Shown here piece after piece: positions 7,803 through 14,968 of a stretch of 18,588 bases of DNA (its first letter is position 1; every line of letters begins with the position of its first letter). Made by a program: the position numbers and the translations under genes. This DNA is from JBFGFG01 sp041627475 (GTDB lineage Bacteria > Actinomycetota > Nitriliruptoria > Nitriliruptorales > Nitriliruptoraceae). Below the pieces are notes generated by a model. The model was not told the origin of the DNA and made no database searches. It saw only the letters and a list, made by a program, of their open reading frames with translations. The stretch covers positions 1-18,588 of the forward strand of contig JBFKQZ010000030.1 in the NCBI GenBank assembly GCA_041627475.1. The letters run 5' to 3'.

Positions 7803-7907
7803 CGGTCAGCTCCCAGCCGGCCGCGGGCACACGTCGTCCTGCCCCACGACCCCACCCCCGTCGGCACGAACGTCGACGAGGTGTAGACGTCGCGCCTGTG
7901 CATGATG

Positions 7908-9530
7908 TCAGACACGCAGCGTGCGTGTGGCGGTGTCGCCACCGACGATGAACCCGACGACGCTGCCGGGACCGTCGTCGGCGTCGAGCGTCACGACCTC
8001 GCGGGCCACGTCACGGACCTCGGCGAGGAAGTCCTCGTGCGCCCCGTTGGCCGGGTCCTCACGCGTCCCGGTGGCGTAGGCCACCAGCAGCGCCGCCTCG
8101 CGCCCGTCCTCCTTCACGCGCAGGACACGACCGAGCCGCTGCACCATCTGTCGACGCGACCGGAAGGCTGCCAGCACGACGGCGACCTCGGCCTCGGGGA
8201 CGTCCACCCCCTCGTCGAGGACGCGCGGCGCCACGACGCACGAGAGGTTGCCGTTGCGGAACTGGGCCATGCGGATCCGACGCCGCTTGTCGGTCAGCCC
8301 GCCGTGCAGCTCCTCGGCGGCGACACCGGCCTCGGCGAGCATCGCGGTGGCCTGCTCGGCCTGCTCGACGGTGTCGGTGAAGACCAGGGCCCGACGGTCG
8401 ACCAGTGCCGGCGCGACGAGGCGCACGACGTCGAGCTTGCCCGCGGACTGGGCGGCCACGTCGCGTCGCGCGCGCAGGGCCGCGAGGAAGGCGCGGGCGT
8501 CGGCGACCTCCTTCGACGCCCGGCCGGGAGGCGTCCCCTGCGCCTCGCCCACGACGGTCGCCGCGCGGGCGATCATCTCCAGTGGGTGCCGTGGCCAGCC
8601 GTGCCCGAGCAGCGCGGCGCGCAGCTGCTTCACCCGCGCGTCGTGGAGGTCGTACGCCTGCTGCTCGTGCTCGTCGAGCGCGGTCCCGACGAGCCCGACG
8701 CGGAACGGCGCGATGACGCCGTCGCGCGCGGCGTCGGCGTACCCGTAGGCGTGGACGACGCCCCCGAAGTACGGCCCCAGCACCTCGACGAGTCCGTCGT
8801 CGCTGCGTTCGTACGTGGCCGTCAGTGCGAGCCGCATCCCGAACGTGTCGCGCAGGGCCGCACCCCACGTCGGCGCGCCGTACCGGTGCGCCTCGTCGGC
8901 GACGAGCAGCCCGAGCGCACCGCGCGGCAGATCCACCTCGACCGCGGCAGCCGAGTGCGGCGTCGCGATCACGACGTGGTGGTCGTGCAGGTCTGCGTCA
9001 CCGCCACCGCCGAGGCGCCCGATGCGTGCGGACGGCACCCACCGGCGGAGCTCGGTCGCCCACTGGTCCTGCAGGTCCAGCGTGGGCACGAGCACCAGGG
9101 CGCGGCCCCCACGCGCCAGGGCCGCCCGCACGGCAGCGATCGCGAGCCGGGTCTTGCCCGCGCCGGTGATGGCCTCGACGACACCGCGGCACCCCCGCTC
9201 GACCCACGTCGCGAACGCGTCGACCTGCCAGTCGCGCAGCTCGAGGCCGTCGAGCGGTCGCTGGGCGTCGACCGGGACGGCCAGCCCGTCGCGGGCGTCA
9301 CGAACGGGGGCACGGTCGACGGTCACACCCGCAGCCAGCCGCCAGGCCGTGCGACCGAGCACGTCCACCGCGACGAACCGGTCGTCCGCCCCGAGCGTCC
9401 GCAGGACCGGTCCGCGGGTCGCCCGCGGCCCCAGCCGGTCCCGGACGGCGGCGACGACGTCGCGTTCGGGGACGCCGTCGTCCCGCCCCTCGAGCACCTC
9501 GAGCAGCGTCTCGGTCAGCGTGTCGGCCAC
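7908..9530 (-). CDS. DEAD/DEAH-box helicase, XPB-like superfamily 2
   Basis: This encodes a 540-residue superfamily 2 helicase. Residues 1-95 form an N-terminal region that may be winged-helix-like. Motif Q/I follows: LRDWQVDAF (98-106) and Walker A ITGAGKT (121-127). Then come VLVPTLDLQDQW (146-157), the Walker B box DEAH (212-215) and motif III LTATYERSD (236-244), close to the TATPER form of XPB-type enzymes. The second RecA domain has ALVFTDT (381-387), LDEGVDVPEA (438-447) and motif VI QRLGRVLR (464-471). No nuclease or Cas3 HD motif is present. XPB-like bacterial helicases are thought to act in DNA repair or remodelling; the substrate is not visible here. Translation starts at GTG 9528-9530 after GGGAGG. 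The frame stays open far upstream, but that stretch overlaps the next gene. It may be co-transcribed with the genes around it. Confidence 0.93.
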   Translation of the reverse strand: MADTLTETLLEVLEGRDDGVPERDVVAAVRDRLGPRATRGPVLRTLGADDRFVAVDVLGRTAWRLAAGVTVDRAPVRDARDGLAVPVDAQRPLDGLELRDWQVDAFATWVERGCRGVVEAITGAGKTRLAIAAVRAALARGGRALVLVPTLDLQDQWATELRRWVPSARIGRLGGGGDADLHDHHVVIATPHSAAAVEVDLPRGALGLLVADEAHRYGAPTWGAALRDTFGMRLALTATYERSDDGLVEVLGPYFGGVVHAYGYADAARDGVIAPFRVGLVGTALDEHEQQAYDLHDARVKQLRAALLGHGWPRHPLEMIARAATVVGEAQGTPPGRASKEVADARAFLAALRARRDVAAQSAGKLDVVRLVAPALVDRRALVFTDTVEQAEQATAMLAEAGVAAEELHGGLTDKRRRIRMAQFRNGNLSCVVAPRVLDEGVDVPEAEVAVVLAAFRSRRQMVQRLGRVLRVKEDGREAALLVAYATGTREDPANGAHEDFLAEVRDVAREVVTLDADDGPGSVVGFIVGGDTATRTLRV

Positions 9531-9612
9531 GGTCCCTCCCCGACCGCCAGCATGCCGACCCGCTGTGACGGGCGCCGTCAGGTCTCCCCGGTCCGGCCCG
9601 GGCCCGTCGCCG

Positions 9613-10272
9613 TCAGAGCCCGGAGAGGAACCGGGCGAGCCGCGTCCGCAGCTGTGCGTCGACGCCGGCAAGGACCACGGCCTGCGCGGTGACGGCCGCC
9701 CGACCCTCGGCGACGAAGCCGGGCGGGACCCAGCCACCCGGCGGCGCGTCGTGGAGCAGCACGCCGTCAGGGGCGACCGCGCGGACCGTCCGGCGACCCT
9801 CGTCGTCCTTCGTCGCCAGGAGGCTGACGAGGACCGCACCGTGCGCCTCGAGGACGTCGATGTGTCGCGCTCGGCGTCGGCGCAGGCGCAGCTGCTCCCC
9901 GTCGACGTCGACGCGCGCGACCCGCAGCGGGAACGGCGTGGCCGGCAGCTTCGCGCAGGTCGCCACGTGCCCGTCACTCCCGGCGACCCGGAACGACGCG
10001 ACCCGGTGGTAGGCCAGCTGCGTGTGGGCCACGCCCTTCCTGTCGACCAGGAGGACCGCCCCGGGGGCCAGGGCGGCACGGCCCAGGGCGTCGGCGCCGT
10101 CCGCGCCGACGCCCTCGATCGGCGGGGTCCGCCGCACGACCACGAGGGACGCGAGCAGCCCGACCACGAGGGAGACGACGACGACGGGCCAGGACGAGGC
10201 GAGGACGCCGATCGACGCCGCCGCGAGTGCGAGCAGTGGGACGGCGCCTGCCTTCGCGAGGTCAGGCCGCAC
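9613..10272 (-). CDS. Hypothetical two-helix membrane protein
   Basis: This encodes a 219-residue protein I cannot assign to a named family. Residues of about 9-26 and 28-47 are hydrophobic and look like a transmembrane hairpin, leaving both ends on the same side, probably the cytoplasm. The rest (about 60-219) alternates short strands with basic stretches, including RRRRARH (131-137). This resembles a PH-like or beta-barrel soluble domain, but no motif confirms it. Translation starts at GTG 10270-10272, with AGGAG 6 bases upstream. It follows the CoA-binding/HAD gene by 24 bases and precedes the helicase by 82, so co-transcription is likely. Its function is unknown. Confidence 0.82.
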   Translation of the reverse strand: MRPDLAKAGAVPLLALAAASIGVLASSWPVVVVSLVVGLLASLVVVRRTPPIEGVGADGADALGRAALAPGAVLLVDRKGVAHTQLAYHRVASFRVAGSDGHVATCAKLPATPFPLRVARVDVDGEQLRLRRRRARHIDVLEAHGAVLVSLLATKDDEGRRTVRAVAPDGVLLHDAPPGGWVPPGFVAEGRAAVTAQAVVLAGVDAQLRTRLARFLSGL

Positions 10273-10296
10273 GGTGGGCTCCTGCGCGTCGGCGCA

Positions 10297-11415
10297 TCAC
10301 GCCACCGCGGCGAGGTGCTCGACACGCACGTGCGGTGGTGCGAGGCCCTCGGGGACGACGGCGTCGTCCGGGGCGATCCAGACGGTGGTCGCGCCGATCG
10401 CGTGCCCGGCGGCCACGTCCGTCGCGAGCTGGTCACCCACGACCGCGACGTCCGCCTCGCCGACCCCGAGCCGCTGCAGCGCCAGCCGCAGGGGCGCCGG
10501 GTCGGGCTTGGCGACGCCGGCCTCCTCGGACGAGGCGAAGGCGTGGATCAGGCCGTCCAGCCCGGTGGCCTCCAGCCGCTGCTGCTGGACCGCACGGAAG
10601 CCGTTGGTGCAGACGGCGACCTCGGCCCGTCGGGCCAGCCACCACACCGCCTCGGCTGCACCGGGCAGCAGCGCGCCCGTCGCGGCGAACTCGGTGAGGT
10701 AGTGCTCGGCGATGCCGGCCAGGTCGGCGGCGAGGCCGAGCTCCCGCAGGGTCCGGTCCCACCGCTCGGTGCGCAGCACCTCCGGGCGGATGGCACCCTG
10801 CCGGTACTGCTCCCACAGGGCGGCGTTGTGCCGGACGTAGGTGTCGATGGCGACCTCGGTCGGATCGAGGTCGAAGGCCGTCATCGTCGCCGCGACAGCA
10901 CCACGCTCGCACGCGTCGTGGTCGAGGATCGTGTCGTCGAGGTCGAGCAGCACGACCCCCTGCTCGAGGCGGGGCGCGACCGAGGCGCGCTGCCCACGCG
11001 ACGCCACCTCGACCTTGATGCAGCGGTTCTCGACGTAGCCACGGCCCGCGGCACGCACCACCGCACGCGCCTCCTCGGACACGAGCCCGAGCTGGTTCCA
11101 GACCACGCCGACGTCGTCGCGAGCGACGGCCTCCCGAGCGATGCCCGGCAGGTGCTCCGAAGCGCGGAAGACGTCGACGACGTCGATGCGGCCGGGGACC
11201 TCGGCCAGCGAGGCGTAGGCCCGCTGGCCGTGCACCTCGGCGACGTTGGGGTTGACCGGCACGACCTCGTAGCCGGCGTCGAGCAGCGACCGCAGCACGG
11301 TGTTGCTGTCGCGCAGCGGGTCGTCGGACGCGCCGACCAGCGCGATGCGGCGTGCACCGACCAGCGCGAGCGTGCGAGCGTCGTCGAGGTCGATCGGGGA
11401 GCGCGGGGATGCCAT
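10297..11415 (-). CDS. Fusion of CoA-binding domain and HAD hydrolase
   Basis: This encodes a 372-residue two-domain protein. Residues of about 15-140 are a CoA_binding_2 (YccU-like) Rossmann domain: IALVGAS (24-30), VVPVNPN (51-57), VVWNQLG (104-110) and the closing NRCIKVE (130-136) with Cys132. Residues of about 153-365 are a HAD phosphatase of the YjjG/phosphoglycolate phosphatase type. Its motif I is DLDDT (nucleophile Asp158, acid Asp160), motif II CTNGF (Thr270), motif III Lys303 and motif IV GDQLATD (Asp328, Asp333). All HAD catalytic residues are present. Each half is normally a separate protein; here they form one continuous frame with no stop or frameshift. The ATG at 11415 is preceded by GAAGG. 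The phosphatase substrate is unknown, and the CoA-binding half may sense a CoA or nucleotide ligand. Confidence 0.9.
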   Translation of the reverse strand: MASPRSPIDLDDARTLALVGARRIALVGASDDPLRDSNTVLRSLLDAGYEVVPVNPNVAEVHGQRAYASLAEVPGRIDVVDVFRASEHLPGIAREAVARDDVGVVWNQLGLVSEEARAVVRAAGRGYVENRCIKVEVASRGQRASVAPRLEQGVVLLDLDDTILDHDACERGAVAATMTAFDLDPTEVAIDTYVRHNAALWEQYRQGAIRPEVLRTERWDRTLRELGLAADLAGIAEHYLTEFAATGALLPGAAEAVWWLARRAEVAVCTNGFRAVQQQRLEATGLDGLIHAFASSEEAGVAKPDPAPLRLALQRLGVGEADVAVVGDQLATDVAAGHAIGATTVWIAPDDAVVPEGLAPPHVRVEHLAAVA

Positions 11416-11443
11416 GCGGCGGGGCCTTCGAGGTGGGAGGAGG

Positions 11444-12091
11444 TCAGTCGCGCTGGTGCTGCTGCGCGAGCTCGGCGAGGTGCTGCATGTCGACGATGGC
11501 GCGGATGACGAGCTCCCGACCCTCGACGGCGACGTCGTGCAGCTCGACACCGTCGGGCGGGTGGGGCACGAGCTCGGTCAGGCCCGCGGACACGATGCCG
11601 CCCAGCGGCGGTGGGGCGGCGGGGATCGAGAGCACGATCCGGCCGTCGACGACCTTCACCCGGACCGTGACGGCTGCCAGTCCGAGCACCATCCGCAGCC
11701 GGCCGTCCTGCATCTGCACCGTGACGCCGGGCATGGCCAGCTGCTCGCTGATCGCCCGTGCGGTCACGTAGGCGACGAGGTGCCCCGCGTCGTCACCTCC
11801 GGACGTGCTCAGCGTGGCGTGCCGCACCGCGAGACCGTTGGGCAGCCGGAACTGCTCCATCTCGAGCCGGCCCGGTGGCAGCACGTCGTTGCGCAGGTCG
11901 AGCAGCACCGGCAGGGCCTCGCCGTCGACCGTGACCGTCGCGGCCCCGCCGAGGTTGTCGACCAGCGCCTGCTCGATCTGGGCCAGGCCCTCGTCGAGCA
12001 TCTGCTGCGCCCGCGAGCCCGCGACCCGCTTGGCGAGCCACGCACCGACGCCGCCGGTGGCGACGAGACCGGAGAGGACGGCGACCCACAC
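11444..12091 (-). CDS. DUF2993/LmeA-like membrane-anchored protein
   Basis: This encodes a 215-residue protein with an N-terminal hydrophobic segment (about 3-20) that can act as a signal anchor. An amphipathic helix (25-45) follows, then strand-rich sequence to the end. The pattern LRMVLGLAAVTVRVKVVDG (132-150), IPAAPPP, then LVPHPPDGVELHDVAVEG (174-191) resembles DUF2993. The mycobacterial member LmeA is an exported phospholipid-binding protein linked to lipoglycan assembly. The similarity is by pattern only, so an export or lipid role is tentative. Translation starts at GTG 12089-12091, with AGGAG 10 bases upstream. It is the first gene of the minus-strand run, 28 bases before the CoA-binding/HAD gene, and is divergent from the ferredoxin gene. 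Confidence 0.78.
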   Translation of the reverse strand: MWVAVLSGLVATGGVGAWLAKRVAGSRAQQMLDEGLAQIEQALVDNLGGAATVTVDGEALPVLLDLRNDVLPPGRLEMEQFRLPNGLAVRHATLSTSGGDDAGHLVAYVTARAISEQLAMPGVTVQMQDGRLRMVLGLAAVTVRVKVVDGRIVLSIPAAPPPLGGIVSAGLTELVPHPPDGVELHDVAVEGRELVIRAIVDMQHLAELAQQHQRD

Positions 12092-12191
12092 CTCGTGGCT
12101 GCTCCTGCTGGGCTGGACGGACAGGACGGACGATACGCGCCCGAGGGACGACCACTACGGTCCGGCAGACCGCCCACCGGAGAGGTCCCAC
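12092..12191. promoter_or_regulatory. Divergent promoter region for two operons
   Basis: These 100 bases separate the minus-strand DUF2993-like run from the plus-strand ferredoxin/aldo-keto reductase run. TATCGT, read on the minus strand from 12135 to 12130, and TACGGT (12156-12161) are TANNNT hexamers suitable as -10 elements. No good -35 matches are seen. A short tandem repeat of ggacgga units (about 12114-12130) lies beside the minus-strand hexamer. AGAGG (12181-12185) serves the GTG at 12192. Confidence 0.35.
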
Positions 12192-12578
12192 GTGGCACGT
12201 GTCGGGATGCCCCGCAAGTTCGTGTTCGTCTGCGTCAACAAGCGACCCGACGAGCACCCGCGCCCGTCGTGCGCACCGCGCGGCTCGGCCGGCGTGTTCG
12301 AGGCGATCCGCGAGGAGACCGGCAAGCTCGGCATGGTCGACATCAAGATCGTCGCGAGCGGCTGCCTCGAGCCGTGCATGGTCGGCCCAGCGGTCTACGT
12401 CGCGCCCGACGACGTCTGGTACGGCGGCATGACCGTCGAAGACGTCCCGGCCTTCGTCCGCCAGCACCTCGGCGAGGACGAGCCGCTGGAGTTCCTCCGC
12501 ATCGGCCGCGAGGAGTTCGAGCTCTCGCCGCTGGAGGGCCGCAGCGACCTGCCGCCCGGCATGATCCCGCCGGTCTGA
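12192..12578 (+). CDS. Thioredoxin-like [2Fe-2S] ferredoxin
   Basis: This encodes a 128-residue (2Fe-2S) ferredoxin with the thioredoxin-like fold, related to the NuoE/HoxE-type and Shethna-type proteins. Four cysteines have the family spacing: Cys14 (VFVCVNKRP), Cys27 (PSCAPRGS), Cys58 (ASGCLEPC) and Cys62. They should ligate one [2Fe-2S] cluster. Strands and helices of the thioredoxin fold run to about residue 93, followed by a 35-residue tail rich in acidic and Pro residues. The GTG start lies 6 bases after AGAGG. The frame is open further upstream, but without family sequence. The gene lies 11 bases before an aldo/keto reductase, whose ribosome binding site overlaps this stop codon. The two are thus translated together and may be functionally linked, although aldo/keto reductases normally use NADPH and need no ferredoxin. 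Confidence 0.9.
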   Translation: MARVGMPRKFVFVCVNKRPDEHPRPSCAPRGSAGVFEAIREETGKLGMVDIKIVASGCLEPCMVGPAVYVAPDDVWYGGMTVEDVPAFVRQHLGEDEPLEFLRIGREEFELSPLEGRSDLPPGMIPPV

Positions 12579-12589
12579 GGAGCACGACG

Positions 12590-13438
12590 ATGCAGATGCG
12601 ACGTCTGGGTGACACCCAGGTCTCCGCGATCGGCCTCGGCTGCATGCCGATGTCGGTCCACGTCGGTGAGCCGTCCCGCGAGCAGGCCATCGGGACCATC
12701 CATGCGTCGCTGGACGCCGGGGTCCGCCTGCTCGACACCGCGGACGCCTACTCCCCGACCGGCCAGATGGGCCACAACGAGGAGCTGGTCGCCGAGGCCC
12801 TGCGGACGTGGTCGGGCGACCCGGACAGCGTGCTGGTGGCGACCAAGGGCGGGCACTTCCGCACACCTGACGGTGGCTGGGACCGCAACGGACGTCCCGA
12901 GTACCTCCGCGAGGCCTGCGAGGCGTCGCTGCGACGGCTCGGCGTCGAGGCGATCGGGCTCTACCAGCACCACCGCCCCGACCCGGACGTCCCGTACGAG
13001 GAGACGCTGGGCGGGATGAAGGACCTGTACGACGAGGGCAAGATCCGCATGATCGGGATCTCGAACGCGAACCCGGACCAGATCCGGCTCGCGCACTCGA
13101 TGCTCCCGCTCGCCGCGGTCCAGAACGAGTTCAGCCCCGCCTTCCGCTCCTCGGAGCCCGAGCTCGAGCTGTGCGCCGAGCTCGGCATCGCCTTCCTGCC
13201 GTGGTCACCACTCGGCGGGATGTCGTCGGCCAAGGACCTCGGCAGCAACTTCCTCGCCTTCGCGCAGGTCGCCGAGCGGCACGAGGCCAGCCCGCAGCAG
13301 GTCTGCCTCGCCTGGGAGCTGGCCAAGGCCGACGTCGTGATCCCCATCCCTGGCTCGTCGCGGCCCGCCACGGCGGTAGCGTCCGCCGAGGCCGTCCACA
13401 TCGACCTGACCGACGAGGACCTCGCGCTGCTCGGATGA
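12590..13438 (+). CDS. Aldo/keto reductase (first copy)
   Basis: This encodes a 282-residue aldo/keto reductase, a TIM-barrel NAD(P)H-dependent oxidoreductase. The N-terminus MQMRRLGDTQVSAIGLGCM is typical. The catalytic tetrad is intact: Asp49 (LLDTAD), Tyr54, Lys86 (VATKGG) and His127 (YQHH). GKIRMIGISN (150-159) and AVQNEFSP (176-183) are conserved barrel blocks. IPGSSRPAT (253-261) near the C-terminus should bind the NADPH phosphate end. The ATG at 12590 follows the ferredoxin stop by 11 bases, with a GAGGAG overlapping that stop. It reduces aldehydes or ketones of unknown identity in the cytoplasm. It closely resembles the aldo/keto reductase at 14113 in length, tetrad position and the VAERH...QVCLAW helix, which suggests an old tandem duplication. 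Confidence 0.93.
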   Translation: MQMRRLGDTQVSAIGLGCMPMSVHVGEPSREQAIGTIHASLDAGVRLLDTADAYSPTGQMGHNEELVAEALRTWSGDPDSVLVATKGGHFRTPDGGWDRNGRPEYLREACEASLRRLGVEAIGLYQHHRPDPDVPYEETLGGMKDLYDEGKIRMIGISNANPDQIRLAHSMLPLAAVQNEFSPAFRSSEPELELCAELGIAFLPWSPLGGMSSAKDLGSNFLAFAQVAERHEASPQQVCLAWELAKADVVIPIPGSSRPATAVASAEAVHIDLTDEDLALLG

Positions 13439-13444
13439 GCGCAG

Positions 13445-13456
13445 GACCGCGCGGTC
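13445..13456. promoter_or_regulatory. 12-bp palindrome upstream of the HTH gene
   Basis: The sequence gaccgcgcggtc is perfectly self-complementary. It lies in the 107-base gap between the first aldo/keto reductase and the HTH gene, 6 bases after the preceding stop. It may be a protein-binding site or the base of a weak hairpin terminator. Short GC palindromes arise easily by chance in DNA of this composition, so the call is tentative. Confidence 0.25.
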
Positions 13457-13545
13457 GGCGCGCGGCCACGAGGGTGCACGCAACGCGACGGCCGTCTCGA
13501 TCGTCACACGTGCATGCAGACGTCCACTCCGGGGGGAGCCAGGCG

Positions 13546-14037
13546 ATGTTGCTCGACCAGTCCACCGACGGGACCACCGAGGCCTCCGACGCCGACGCCG
13601 TCGCGGCCGCGGTCGCCCACCTCGGCCCGCTCGACCGTGAGGCACTCCTGCTCCGTGTCGGCGGCCGGTCCGTCGACGAGGTCGCGGCCCGCACCGGCAC
13701 GACGGCTGCGATGGTCCGGGTCCGGCTCCACCGGGCGGCCACGGCCATCGAGGGCCGCGTCGGGATCCAGCCGGTCGACGGCGAGCCCGTCCCGACCGTC
13801 CCGGGCCGGACGACCGAGGACGCCGTCATCGACGCCGAGGTGGGGATCACGCCGCTGCTGCACGCACGGCTCGTCCGCGCGCTGGCGCACGACCGCGCGA
13901 CCCCGACGACCCCGCGCTTCCGGCGCCTCGCGGCACTGCTGCAGCGTGCGACCGACCGCGGCCCCCAGCTCGCGACGCTCGCCACCGTCACCGGCGTCGG
14001 TGCCGTCACAGCGCTCGCCCTGGTCGGCGGCGCCTGA
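13546..14037 (+). CDS. Orphan sigma-region-4-like HTH protein with hydrophobic tail
   Basis: This encodes a 163-residue protein. Residues of about 22-68 resemble sigma-70 region 4: HLGPLDREALLLRVGG (25-40), then SVDEVAARTGTTAAMVRVRLHRA (42-64), a helix-turn-helix. No region 2 is present, so the protein cannot be a full sigma factor. Residues of about 100-140 are helical and basic (TPRFRRLAALLQRAT). Residues 142-163 are hydrophobic and could be a short C-terminal membrane anchor, though an amphipathic or buried helix is possible. The ATG at 13546 has GGGGAG 7 bases upstream; an in-frame GTG 36 bases earlier is a weaker choice. It sits between two aldo/keto reductase genes and may control them, which is inference only. 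It could also be a decayed ECF sigma factor. Confidence 0.75.
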   Translation: MLLDQSTDGTTEASDADAVAAAVAHLGPLDREALLLRVGGRSVDEVAARTGTTAAMVRVRLHRAATAIEGRVGIQPVDGEPVPTVPGRTTEDAVIDAEVGITPLLHARLVRALAHDRATPTTPRFRRLAALLQRATDRGPQLATLATVTGVGAVTALALVGGA

Positions 14038-14112
14038 CCCGTCGCGACACCGGCGTCGGGCCGGCGGGGCATGCTGTCGCTGGCTGACCGGATCGTGACG
14101 AGGGGGCGGACC

Positions 14113-14967
14113 ATGCAGGAGCGGACGCTGGGTCAGTTCACGACGACGGTCCTCGGCTTCGGGTGCTGGCCGATCGCGGGGTACGCCGACGACCTCGAGC
14201 CGGGGCAGGCCGAGCGCACGATCCACGCAGCGCTGGACGCCGGGATCCGTCTGTTCGACACGGCGCGGGCCTACTGCCCGGGCAGCGACAACGGCTACGG
14301 CGAACGCCAGCTCGCCGCCGCCCTGCGACGGTGGGACGGCGACCGCGACAGCGTCCTGGTCGCCACGAAGGTCGTGTCCGGTCGTGACGAGGCCGGCCAC
14401 TGGGTCCGCGACGGCCGCCCGGCCGCGGTCCGGGCGTGGGCGCAGGAGGCCTGCACCAACCTCGGTGTCGACCACCTCGACCTGCTGCAGTCCCATGCCG
14501 TCGACCCCGCGGTGCCGTGGGCCGAGACGGTCGGCGCGCTCGGCGACCTGCGCGACGAAGGCCTCGTCCGCGAGGTCGGGATCTCGAACGTCTCCGCGGC
14601 ACAGGTCTGGGAGGCCGTCGAGGTGACGGACGTCGCGACCGTGCAGAACGAGACCAACCCGAACGGTGTGGACCGTCCGGTGCTCGACGTCTGTCGCGAG
14701 CTCGGGATCACCTACCTCCCCTACTCCCCCTTCGGTGGCCCCGGTGCGGCCGGCCGCCTCGCCGAGCGCCACCCCGCACTGGCGACGGTCGCCGAGCGCC
14801 ATGGCGTGAGCCCGCACCAGGTCTGCCTCGCGTGGCTGCGCTCGCTCGACGAGGTGGTCCTGCCGATCCCCGCCGCGACGCGCCCGGCGACGATCCGCGA
14901 CAGCGCAGCAGCAGCGGACCTCACCCTGACCGACGAGGACCTCGGGGACCTCGCCCACCTCGACTGA
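14113..14967 (+). CDS. Aldo/keto reductase (second copy)
   Basis: This encodes a 284-residue aldo/keto reductase with an intact tetrad: Asp49 (LFDTARAY), Tyr54, Lys86 (VATKVV) and His128 (LLQSHAV). Barrel blocks REVGISNVSA (153-162) and ATVQNETNP (175-183) are conserved, and IPAATRPAT (252-260) should contact the NADPH phosphate. The nearest visible relative is the copy at 12590, but the loops differ. This one has a CPGSDNGYGE loop (55-64) and shorter sequence near the active site, so the substrates probably differ. I chose the ATG at 14113 over the in-frame ATG at 14071, which would add an N-terminal extension absent from the family. A G-rich Shine-Dalgarno-like stretch lies upstream. Its stop is one base from the convergent dusA stop. 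Confidence 0.93.
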   Translation: MQERTLGQFTTTVLGFGCWPIAGYADDLEPGQAERTIHAALDAGIRLFDTARAYCPGSDNGYGERQLAAALRRWDGDRDSVLVATKVVSGRDEAGHWVRDGRPAAVRAWAQEACTNLGVDHLDLLQSHAVDPAVPWAETVGALGDLRDEGLVREVGISNVSAAQVWEAVEVTDVATVQNETNPNGVDRPVLDVCRELGITYLPYSPFGGPGAAGRLAERHPALATVAERHGVSPHQVCLAWLRSLDEVVLPIPAATRPATIRDSAAAADLTLTDEDLGDLAHLD

Positions 14968-14968
14968 A

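Noticed and set aside
7908..9530. The helicase as Cas3 or a restriction-modification motor
   Set aside because: No HD nuclease, Cas genes, methyltransferase or specificity gene is nearby, and the motifs match XPB-type helicases.
8815..11508. Plus-strand open frame of about 897 codons
   Set aside because: It is opposite the helicase, membrane protein and CoA-binding/HAD genes, has low-complexity composition and no domain, and is a shadow.
12110..12132. ggacgga tandem units as a CRISPR or regulatory repeat array
   Set aside because: There are only two or three short copies without spacers. They are noted only as part of the divergent promoter region.
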